Assembly (NCBI GenBank): GCA_964453155.1
Contig: CAYVQU010000178.1
Location: forward strand, 1-10,385
DNA length: 10,385 bases
Direction: 5' to 3'
DNA from: CAYVQU01 sp964453155
Lineage (GTDB): Bacteria > Chloroflexota > Anaerolineae > Anaerolineales > UBA11858
Shown here: positions 1-8,774 of the stretch, piece by piece
How the letters are laid out: the number at the start of each line of letters is the position of its first letter
Position numbering within the stretch: position 1 is the first letter of the stretch
Notes under the pieces: model-generated
Told to the model about the DNA's origin: nothing
Databases searched by the model: none
The model's input: only the letters and a program-made list of their open reading frames with translations
Translations under genes and position numbers: made by a program

Positions 1-30
1 CCTTTTCATACCATAGGTGAGACTTTTTTG

Positions 31-123
31 TCCGCTTTAGCGGAAACTAAAATATAACATCCCCTGAGCTTAAAGTGTGTAGCGGGTTGGGCTTTGGAAA
101 AAAAGAGAACGGTTATCCGCTAC
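31..123. promoter_or_regulatory. Upstream region with CCGCT/AGCGG inverted half-sites
   Basis: The 161 bases before the first gene hold no coding sequence that I recognise. They contain a short perfect hairpin (TCCGCT, 2-base loop, AGCGGA, 31-44) and a second inverted pair (GTAGCGG at 79-85, CCGCTAC at 117-123). All four arms share the core CCGCT/AGCGG, so they could pair in alternative ways. No T-tract follows the first hairpin, so it is not a standard terminator. A TATAAC-like box (53-58) and TACAAT (146-151) are possible -10 elements, but neither has a convincing -35. A regulatory role for the kinase gene downstream is inference only. Confidence 0.25.
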
Positions 124-161
124 GCCTAAGCAATTCTTTATGATGTACAATAAGATTAATA

Positions 162-1658
162 ATGAACGAAATGGATACCGATAACAGCAACCCATCCATT
201 CTGATTGTGGATGATATCCCGGCTAATTTGCACTTCCTTCTTCAGGTTTTGAGTGCAGAGGGTTATCAGGTACGCCCAGCCAATAATGGTAAGGCCGCGC
301 TCCAACTCGTCGAACGGATCACACCAGATTTGATTATCCTGGATATCCAGATGCCGGAGATGGATGGGTTTGAAGTTTGTCGGCAGCTTAAGGCGAACCC
401 GGCCAGCCGCGACATCCCGGTGATTTTCTTAAGCGCCTTAAAGGAGTCGGCCGATATTGTGACTGCCTTTGAAGTTGGTGGGGTTGATTACGTCCAGAAA
501 CCGTTCATCGCTGAAGAACTCTTAGCTCGGGTCAGAACGCAACTATCATTACATGAATTCCGCCAGCAATTAGCAGTTCAAAACCACCAATTACAACAAG
601 AAATTTCCGAGCGCATCCAGATAGAGGCCGCGCTCAAAGAAAATGAACAACGTCTCGATTTAGCGCTATCCACCGCCAAAGCTGGGGCCTGGACCTTAGA
701 TGTCCCCAAAAACACGAGTTGGTGGGATGAAAATGTCCGCGGCATATTCGGTTACAAAAGTGAACCATTAAATAATTATGCCGATCACTGGCAGTCTGTT
801 GTACACCCCGATGATCGCCAAATGGCGCTGACTGCATTCAAACAGGCCTTCGAAACCACAGATCTCGAACGCACCGCAATCGAATACCGCATCCGATCGG
901 ATTCAGGTGAAAAACACATTCTTGAACAACTTTTCATTCAGCGCGACAAGACTGGTCAAGCGATTCGCACAATCGGGTTGACCCAAGATATTTCCGAAAT
1001 CAAAGCATCCGAAGCCCTGTTGGTTGAGCAGCAGAAAAAACTGGCGACGATCGATGAACGTCAACGCCTGGCCCGGGATCTGCACGACTCTGTCGCCCAA
1101 TCCATCCACAGTCAGGTCTTATTCTCAAAAACTTTGGTGGCAGCCTTAGATCGAGAAGATTATGCCCGGGCCCAACAAGTCGCTGGATTTTTGAGTGATA
1201 GTGCCCGGCAGTCGATCAAAGAGATGCGGCTGATGCTTTTTGAGATGAGTCAGCCCGAAGATGATGAAACCCTACTTGATTTACCCCAGGCCATCGAAAC
1301 CCGGCTCCAAGCAGTCGAAATTCGTTCTGGGTTGGAGGCCAGTCTCCATGTGTCTGGCGCGACGAAATTTAATGCAACCTGGCGTGAAAACTTGTATTGG
1401 TTAACGATGGAAGCCCTGAACAATGCTCTCAAACACGCTCAGGCTGAAAGGGTCGCGGTGAACTTGATTGCAGATGGTAAGCACTTCACCCTAGAAATTA
1501 AGGATGATGGTGTCGGTTTCGACCCGATCGAGACAACGATTAGCGGGGGAATGGGCTTGGGGACGATGCGGTCTCGAGCTGAAGCATTGAACGGAATCTT
1601 AACCATCGAATCGGCTCCAGAAACTGGCACGATTGTCCGGTTTCGTGGAGTACAATAA
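162..1658 (+). CDS. REC-PAS-HisKA_3 sensor histidine kinase (NarX/DegS-like core)
   Basis: A soluble 498-residue histidine kinase with no TM segment, so it probably acts in the cytoplasm. Residues 12-128 form a receiver with all key residues: acidic pair D17/D18, phospho-acceptor D61 in LDIQMPEMDG, S91 and K113. A coiled linker (about 130-165) leads to a PAS domain (about 165-280; HPDD at 215-218). The HisKA_3 dimerisation motif ERQRLARDLHD has phospho-accepting H308. The HATPase domain shows N421, the DDGVG box at 448-452 and GLG at 465-467. This HisKA_3 class normally pairs with LuxR-type regulators, and one follows 55 bases downstream. The N-terminal receiver means the kinase may itself be controlled by phosphotransfer from another kinase. 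ATG 162 is chosen; ATG 171 is an in-frame alternative, and no clear Shine-Dalgarno is visible before either. TACAAT at 146-151 would give a very short leader. The stimulus is unknown. Confidence 0.93.
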   Translation: MNEMDTDNSNPSILIVDDIPANLHFLLQVLSAEGYQVRPANNGKAALQLVERITPDLIILDIQMPEMDGFEVCRQLKANPASRDIPVIFLSALKESADIVTAFEVGGVDYVQKPFIAEELLARVRTQLSLHEFRQQLAVQNHQLQQEISERIQIEAALKENEQRLDLALSTAKAGAWTLDVPKNTSWWDENVRGIFGYKSEPLNNYADHWQSVVHPDDRQMALTAFKQAFETTDLERTAIEYRIRSDSGEKHILEQLFIQRDKTGQAIRTIGLTQDISEIKASEALLVEQQKKLATIDERQRLARDLHDSVAQSIHSQVLFSKTLVAALDREDYARAQQVAGFLSDSARQSIKEMRLMLFEMSQPEDDETLLDLPQAIETRLQAVEIRSGLEASLHVSGATKFNATWRENLYWLTMEALNNALKHAQAERVAVNLIADGKHFTLEIKDDGVGFDPIETTISGGMGLGTMRSRAEALNGILTIESAPETGTIVRFRGVQ

Positions 1659-1670
1659 AAAAAAGAAACC

Positions 1671-1694
1671 TTAGCGCCTTGGCGACTTTGCGTG
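1671..1694. repeat. Three imperfect octamers, TTNGCGNN-like
   Basis: The gap between kinase and regulator contains three consecutive 8-base units, TTAGCGCC, TTGGCGAC and TTTGCGTG, each built on TT-N-GCG. Similar 'ttagcgccttggcg...tttgcgtgag' stretches occur, as I remember, in intergenic regions of various environmental bacteria, so this may be a dispersed repeat and not a local feature. It lies just before the regulator's ribosome-binding region. Confidence 0.4.
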
Positions 1695-1713
1695 AGGCTG
1701 ATGGTGAAATCTG

Positions 1714-2373
1714 ATGGAAAAAATCAAAATCCTGATCGTAGAAGATCACCCCATGATGCGCACCGCCCTCCGAGTTATCCTTGAAGACGAGTCCGACCTG
1801 GAACCTATCGGAGAAACCAAAGATGGGCGGCATGCCGTTCAGCTTGCGGCGGAATTGGATCCCGATGTGATCCTGATGGATTTGATGCTGCCCGGGATCG
1901 ATGGGATCGAGGCCATTGGTCGCATCTGTAACAATAACCCGGAGTCCAAAATTCTGGCATTGACCAGCCTTTCCACCGATGAGAAAGTGATGGGCGCGGT
2001 TCAGGCCGGGGCTTTGGGGTATATCACTAAAGAATCATCCGATGAAACCCTGATCGATGCCATCCATACTGTGGCCACTGGACAACCCTATTTACCCCCC
2101 GAAATTGCGCTTAAGGTGCTCAAGGGTGTCCGCCGGATGAAGCATGTCCCCACCATTGATGAAGAACTCCGCCCCAATTTGACTCCCCGTCAGGAAGAAA
2201 TTCTGGCCCTGATGGGCGAAGGGCGGACTGATGCTGAAATCGCCAAGCTACTTTTCCTGAAAGAAGGTACCGTTCGCTTTCACATCCACAGCATCTTGCA
2301 GCGTCTGGGATTTGAGAATCGCTCCCAGGCCGCGGCCTATGCTAATTTACGAGATGTAAACCAGGACGAATGA
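1714..2373 (+). CDS. NarL/FixJ-family LuxR-type response regulator
   Basis: A 219-residue DNA-binding response regulator of normal length for the NarL/FixJ family. The receiver (about 3-120) has E10/D11 as the acidic pair, D56 as phospho-acceptor in LMDLMLPGIDG, T84 and K106. The LuxR-type helix-turn-helix covers about 155-212, with the family pattern LTPRQEEILALMGEGRTDAE, then EGTVRFHIHSILQRLG ending in NRSQAAAYA. It follows the HisKA_3 kinase by 55 bases on the same strand and precedes a strong terminator, so the two are very likely a cognate kinase-regulator operon. Phosphorylation at D56 should release or dimerise the HTH. The ribosome-binding site is weak (GAGG at 1694-1697 is distant). 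Target genes cannot be deduced; the surface-protein genes further down are one possibility but nothing visible ties them to it. Confidence 0.95.
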   Translation: MEKIKILIVEDHPMMRTALRVILEDESDLEPIGETKDGRHAVQLAAELDPDVILMDLMLPGIDGIEAIGRICNNNPESKILALTSLSTDEKVMGAVQAGALGYITKESSDETLIDAIHTVATGQPYLPPEIALKVLKGVRRMKHVPTIDEELRPNLTPRQEEILALMGEGRTDAEIAKLLFLKEGTVRFHIHSILQRLGFENRSQAAAYANLRDVNQDE

Positions 2374-2399
2374 ATTGAAAATTATATTTGTCAAAAATC

Positions 2400-2435
2400 A
2401 ACCTCCCTAAGGTTTCGAACCTTCGGGAGGTTTTT
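2400..2435 (+). terminator. Rho-independent terminator after the two-component pair
   Basis: The outer stem AACCTCCC (2400-2407) pairs with GGGAGGTT (2425-2432). After a one-base mismatch, the inner stem AAGGTT (2409-2414) pairs with AACCTT (2418-2423) around a TCG loop, and TTTTT runs through 2431-2435. It begins 27 bases after the regulator's stop codon. An A-tract at 2393-2397 would give a T-tract on the other strand, so it could act in both directions, but no convergent gene lies nearby. Confidence 0.9.
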
Positions 2436-2483
2436 GATTAATTCGTGACCAGATGTTTGAGTGCAAAAGTTCAACATTTCTAT

Positions 2484-2535
2484 GCAGATTTTGGGACGCG
2501 TTTTGATAAAAACGCTAGTTCAATCCAAAATCTGC
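2484..2535. repeat. Two-tier inverted repeat between operons
   Basis: An 11-base perfect outer stem (GCAGATTTTGG, 2484-2494, with CCAAAATCTGC, 2525-2535) encloses a 7-base perfect inner stem (GCGTTTT, 2498-2504, with AAAACGC, 2509-2515) with a 4-base loop. No T-tract follows, and the previous terminator has already closed the upstream operon, so it is probably not a second terminator. A weaker 7-base pair, GGTTGGG (2539-2545) with CCCAACC (2583-2589), lies just downstream. It could be a REP-like DNA element, a structured RNA or a protein-binding site. The rest of 2436-2640 contains no gene that I can support. Confidence 0.55.
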
Positions 2536-2639
2536 CCAGGTTGGGGGGTAGTTCTTGCTCATTTAATCATAAACATCAACCGCCCAACCCTTAAACAAAA
2601 ACTCAAACAAAAGTCAAACGCCATGCGAGGGGGTTAAAC

Positions 2640-2656
2640 AGGGAAATCCCTATAAT
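2640..2656 (+). promoter_or_regulatory. TATAAT -10 box overlapped by an AGGGA-N2-TCCCT palindrome
   Basis: A perfect TATAAT lies at 2651-2656, and the next start codon is at 2663, six bases later. Transcription starting at the usual distance would begin on or next to the ATG, giving a leaderless mRNA; no Shine-Dalgarno is present there. A perfect inverted repeat AGGGA-AA-TCCCT (2640-2651) abuts the box and shares its first base. No TTGACA-like -35 is found at the right distance, so an activator or repressor acting at the palindrome is plausible. Box and palindrome are seen; function is inferred. Confidence 0.5.
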
Positions 2657-2662
2657 CCAGGC

Positions 2663-3064
2663 ATGGAAACTCGAAACCCACTTTCCGTTTTTATCGTTGA
2701 AAAACACCCCATCATGCAAAAAGCCATCTGCCGGGCAATTAAGAGCGTGCCCGACCTGACGGTTGCGGGGGTGGTGGCATTGCCTTGTGAGGTTGCTCGG
2801 TGTGCGAAACATCTGGCCCCGGATGCTGTCATCCTGGCTTTGGAAGAACCAGGGTTTGAGGGTTTGGCGATGATACCTAACTTGCGAGACCAACTTCCTG
2901 ATACCCGTATCCTGGTGCTCATTAGTGCCGATGTTCCCGGACAAGATTTCGTTGCCCAGAAGATCGGCGCTCACGCGGTACTGGCCAAAACGGAACCGTG
3001 GGAGGTTTTGTTGCATACCCTGCGCAGTTTTCGAAACAAAAATTTTTCAAATGTGAGTAAGTGA
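2663..3064 (+). CDS. Stand-alone degenerate receiver (pseudo-receiver) protein
   Basis: A 133-residue single-domain protein whose whole length matches a NarL-type receiver fold, with no output domain. The strand-1 motif VFIVEKH (9-15) has E13-K14 where active receivers have two acids. The phospho-acceptor position is Ala59, in PDAVILALEEPG, aligned with PDVILMDLMLPG of the regulator at 1714-2373. The usual Thr/Ser position holds I87, with S88 next to it, while the conserved Lys is kept as K109. It therefore cannot be phosphorylated in the normal way and is expected to be a protein-interaction module. Its stop is separated by one base from the start of the large hybrid kinase, so the two are almost certainly translationally coupled and may form a complex. 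The putative promoter suggests a leaderless transcript. Confidence 0.85.
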   Translation: METRNPLSVFIVEKHPIMQKAICRAIKSVPDLTVAGVVALPCEVARCAKHLAPDAVILALEEPGFEGLAMIPNLRDQLPDTRILVLISADVPGQDFVAQKIGAHAVLAKTEPWEVLLHTLRSFRNKNFSNVSK

Positions 3065-3065
3065 A

Positions 3066-6680
<3,615 letters not shown>

Positions 6681-6737
6681 GGCTGATTTGGAGACGAAAA
6701 GCAATCATATTGAATAAACGATTTCATGGAGTGTATG

Positions 6738-7487
6738 ATGAAGACCCCAAAAAGAAAAAATGAAGGCGGCCAAGGTTTGATTGAGTATGCGCTGATCTTG
6801 GTCGGGGTAGCATTGGTGGCAACCCTGACGTTGAGCATCATGGGGGTTGGCGTAGGTGAAGTTTATTGCCAGATTGTCGGTGATCTGGGTGGCCCGGTAT
6901 GCGAACCCGACCCGACTCAAGCGGATAATTCCTGCGATTATTCGTTTGATGACGCGGCCGCGTTGGATGACTGGTCAGATTCTCCTTCAGGAAACACCTA
7001 CACCATCTCCGATGGGAATCTTTGTATCCAAGGTGATGGCAAAAGGGGTAGAGAGGGGATTTACAATCCCTGTTCATCAGACGTTGGCAGCGAAGATTTC
7101 ACCCTGAATTTGAACGATGTGACCACGACCCGCATTCCGGGCGGGAAAAGCGTTGGTTTTGGGGTTCGGTTTCGAGCCCCCGATGAGGCCAATGGGTATC
7201 AACTGGCCTATAACAGTTCGAGTAATCGCATTCAGTTCTGGAAGCGGGTAAACAACCGCTGGATCAGACTTGCGGGGCGCTCAACGCCGTCAGAATGGAG
7301 CTCACAAAATCACGATTTCCAAGTTCAAGTTGAAGGCAATACATTCACCGCGTTGGTGGATGGCGCCCCGGTTTTACAGGCGACTGATGACACCTTTAGC
7401 GAAGGTATGGTTGGTTTACGCAATAATCCCAGCTCTTTGACATGCATCGGCGGATTGACTGTTCAACAAAAATCCATAGGAGATTAA
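6738..7487 (+). CDS. Flp-type pilin-like protein with C-terminal LamG/concanavalin-like domain
   Basis: From ATG 6738 the protein is 249 residues. GGAG (6728-6731) sits six bases before this ATG, which is why I prefer it to in-frame ATGs at 6726 and 6735. The N-terminus is a short basic leader (KTPKRKNEGG) followed by QGLIEYALILVGVALVATL, a class III/Flp prepilin signal. Cleavage after G11 would leave Glu as residue 5 of the mature protein, as in Flp pilins. True Flp pilins are about 50-80 residues; here about 180 residues are added (roughly 66-245), with an alternating beta pattern (YSFDD, GFGVRFRAPDEANGYQLAY, NRIQFWKR, FQVQVEGNTFTALVDG, GMVGLR) typical of LamG or DUF1080-like sandwiches. 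Six Cys (44, 55, 66, 96, 112, 236) suggest disulfides outside the cell. A minor pilin or adhesin is likely; the ligand is unknown and no Tad assembly genes are in the window. Confidence 0.8.
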   Translation: MKTPKRKNEGGQGLIEYALILVGVALVATLTLSIMGVGVGEVYCQIVGDLGGPVCEPDPTQADNSCDYSFDDAAALDDWSDSPSGNTYTISDGNLCIQGDGKRGREGIYNPCSSDVGSEDFTLNLNDVTTTRIPGGKSVGFGVRFRAPDEANGYQLAYNSSSNRIQFWKRVNNRWIRLAGRSTPSEWSSQNHDFQVQVEGNTFTALVDGAPVLQATDDTFSEGMVGLRNNPSSLTCIGGLTVQQKSIGD

Positions 7488-7489
7488 AA

Positions 7490-7918
7490 ATGGCGCTGCA
7501 AGATGCCCCCTCATTAGAAGAATTTAAAGATGGCTACAAAAAATTACCAGACCCAGGAAAAGGAAAGCAGCGCGCCCGCGTTTTGATCGGTATCATCGCG
7601 GTGCTGATACTGATCCTGGCCGGGGTGCGGTTTATGCAAACTTTACAATCCACCCGCACCGGAACGATCACCGGGAATGCCGTCGATGAAGCCGGCGATC
7701 CCATCCAGGTTGAAGTATTGGTCTTTGATACCAATATCCACACCGTTTCAGATGAAAATGGTTACTTTATCGTTGAGAACATCCCCGCAGGGGAACAAGC
7801 CGTCATTATAGCCTATGATGTGATCGCGACGGAAGTCGTTGTCGAGGTGTCGCCGAGTATTGAAAACATGCTGGGGATGGTAACCGTGCCAACTGAAGAG
7901 TTAAGATTTTTTGAGTAG
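7490..7918 (+). CDS. Single-pass membrane protein with carboxypeptidase-regulatory-like beta domain
   Basis: A 142-residue protein. ATG 7490 is chosen because AGGAGA (7478-7483) stands six bases before it; an upstream in-frame ATG at 7442 lies inside the previous gene and lacks such a site. Residues 1-30 are hydrophilic and end in a basic patch (KGKQRAR), followed by a TM helix at about 31-46 (VLIGIIAVLILILAGV), so the N-terminus should be inside and the rest outside. Residues 57-120 match the CarboxypepD_reg-like beta-sandwich pattern: GTITGNAVDEAGDPIQVEVL, then TVSDENGYFIVENIPAG. Such domains are structural or binding modules, not enzymes. The start lies two bases after the pilin-like gene's stop and its ribosome-binding site is within that gene, so the two are translationally linked. 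It may anchor or stabilise the pilin-like partner (inference). Confidence 0.8.
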   Translation: MALQDAPSLEEFKDGYKKLPDPGKGKQRARVLIGIIAVLILILAGVRFMQTLQSTRTGTITGNAVDEAGDPIQVEVLVFDTNIHTVSDENGYFIVENIPAGEQAVIIAYDVIATEVVVEVSPSIENMLGMVTVPTEELRFFE

Positions 7919-7993
7919 GGCGCGATAAAACGCAAATAAACCGCAAGTTTTCGGCAGATAAGACTGATCGGTAGCTTCAAAAAAGGGTAAAGG

Positions 7994-8329
7994 ATGACTT
8001 ATAAAATAACATTTGAACCAAAAGGTGTTTATGTTCAATTTTCAGATCTTTTCACCTTTGTAGAAAATTATGAAGTCGCAGATAAAGTATATGCCTATTC
8101 TCAGAAAAATACCGTCGAGTATGTAATCTGGGACCTTACGACTGTTGAGCATTTGGTGATGAGTGAATTTGAAGCTGTTTCATTAGCCGCAATTGATTAT
8201 GGCGCGCCTCCTAGTTTGGATAATATCAAAATGATACTCATTGCCCAAAACGAAGCAGCCATAGCATTAATCAAAAAATGTATTGAAACCTCCCGAGAAA
8301 TGCAAACTAAGTGTAAGGGTCAAGAGTAG
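7994..8329 (+). CDS. SpoIIAA/STAS-like small protein, apparently C-terminally truncated
   Basis: A 111-residue soluble protein. The pattern (MTYKITFEPKGVYVQFSDL, then YVIWDLTTVEHLVMSE, then IKMILIAQNEAAIALIKKCI) resembles small SpoIIAA/STAS-like proteins of about 120-140 residues seen in Chloroflexi and other environmental bacteria; this is recalled from family patterns. Members usually end with a beta strand and helix of the type 'V-R-hydrophobic-F-x-x-L-E-E-A-R-x-W'. Here the protein stops after SREMQTKCKGQE and lacks it. A reading frame 184 bases downstream (8480-8558) supplies just such an end, FFVFDNLTAARQYLAEQE, in a +1 frame, beyond a palindromic insertion. The gene is therefore probably interrupted. 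AAAAGGG at 7981-7987 is a fair ribosome-binding site. Its codons are more A/T-rich than those of neighbouring genes, which hints at a different origin. Confidence 0.7.
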   Translation: MTYKITFEPKGVYVQFSDLFTFVENYEVADKVYAYSQKNTVEYVIWDLTTVEHLVMSEFEAVSLAAIDYGAPPSLDNIKMILIAQNEAAIALIKKCIETSREMQTKCKGQE

Positions 8330-8497
8330 CTTGAACACTCAAGTAACGCCGGTTGAGTAGCTGCGGTTTTTTGCAGCGTATCGAAACCAAGTGGTGATAA
8401 GGGAGGGTTTCGATACGGGCAGAAGAACGCTGCCCTACTCAACCGACGGGAACCTGTTCAACCTTCTATTGATGAGTACAGAAATGCAAATTAAGCG
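8296..8497. repeat. Imperfect 18-base direct repeats flanking the insertion
   Basis: AGAAATGCAAACTAAGTG at 8296-8313 and AGAAATGCAAATTAAGCG at 8480-8497 match at 16 of 18 positions, with an offset of 184 bases. Both copies encode E-M-Q-(T/I)-K in their respective frames. They may be an aged target-site duplication or the two ends of a duplication or recombination event. At 18 bases the repeat is long for a simple transposon target duplication. Confidence 0.65.
8314..8479. mobile_element. Palindromic MITE/REP-like element inserted in a gene
   Basis: The core is a large inverted repeat. CGGTTGAGTAG (8350-8360) pairs with CTACTCAACCG (8435-8445), and GTATCGAAACC (8378-8388) pairs with GGTTTCGATAC (8406-8416), around a 17-base centre. 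Each arm has its own small hairpin: GCTGC/GCAGC at 8360-8364 and 8373-8377, and GGGCAG/CTGCCC at 8417-8422 and 8430-8435. Weaker symmetry continues outward (TCAAGAG...TTGAACA on the left against its imperfect complement on the right). The GGTTGAGTAG...CGTATCGAAACC module is, as I remember, a dispersed repeat found in many bacterial genomes. It encodes no protein. Exact ends are uncertain; 8314-8479 is the space between the flanking direct repeats. Confidence 0.65.
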
Positions 8498-8558
8498 GGA
8501 TTTCTTTGTATTCGACAATCTCACCGCGGCCCGCCAATATTTGGCTGAGCAGGAGTAA
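8480..8558 (+). pseudogene. Detached C-terminal fragment of the SpoIIAA/STAS-like gene
   Basis: In the frame containing ATG 8472 this stretch reads EMQIKRDFFVFDNLTAARQY then LAEQE and a TAA stop at 8556-8558. It starts with the second copy of the direct repeat, so EMQIK repeats the EMQTK near the end of the upstream truncated gene. Joining the upstream gene at that repeat would give a protein of about 127 residues with the strand-helix end expected for the family. It is in a +1 frame relative to the upstream gene and has no ribosome-binding site of its own, so it is probably not translated as such. It could instead be the tail of a second paralogue whose front was deleted. Confidence 0.6.
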
Positions 8559-8774
8559 TCTACTTAAACGCTCCGAAAAATACAGCTAAAGCACAAAGAC
8601 ATGTCCTACCATTAAAGAAGCTATACAACTGACCCAATCCCAATTTTACCGGCCGGATGCTGCGCCAAACCGTGCGGTTGATGGAATGGGCAATCGCTGG
8701 TTGGATATCCTTTGGCTCTAGATTATTCATCGGGAGGTAATCATTTGTGTTATGTAAGGCTGGCAATTCTGCAC
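8559..8774. other. Gap without recognisable gene
   Basis: No RNA gene, terminator or protein family is recognised here. A 68-codon minus-strand frame (8766-8560) starts with TTG, has no Shine-Dalgarno and shows no known motif, so I do not call it. The minus-strand kinase ends at 8775, and no terminator hairpin with a T-tract is visible after it. The stretch may be decayed sequence next to the insertion. Confidence 0.4.

Noticed and set aside
31..44. Hairpin near the window start as a terminator of an upstream gene
   Set aside because: No T-tract follows the stem; the T-run precedes it, and in the other orientation the tract would be on the wrong side.
6681..6737. Promoter for the pilin-like gene (TTGGAG at 6688-6693 with an AT-rich stretch around 6706-6716)
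   Set aside because: The would-be -10 at correct spacing is TGAATA, a poor match, so I leave co-transcription with the kinase as equally likely.
7442..7489. Upstream start for the membrane beta-domain protein
   Set aside because: It overlaps the pilin-like gene in another frame and lacks a ribosome-binding site, whereas ATG 7490 has AGGAGA at ideal spacing.
8310..8360. Frameshift reading VRVKSSLNTQVTPVE as the lost end of the STAS-like protein
   Set aside because: It loosely resembles the family end, but it runs into the palindromic element. The fragment at 8480-8558 fits far better and starts with a repeat of the same coding motif.
8560..8766. A 68-codon minus-strand frame just downstream of the kinase stop
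   Set aside because: It starts with TTG, has no ribosome-binding site or recognisable motif, and lies in apparently decayed sequence; the internal ATG at 8730 also lacks a Shine-Dalgarno.
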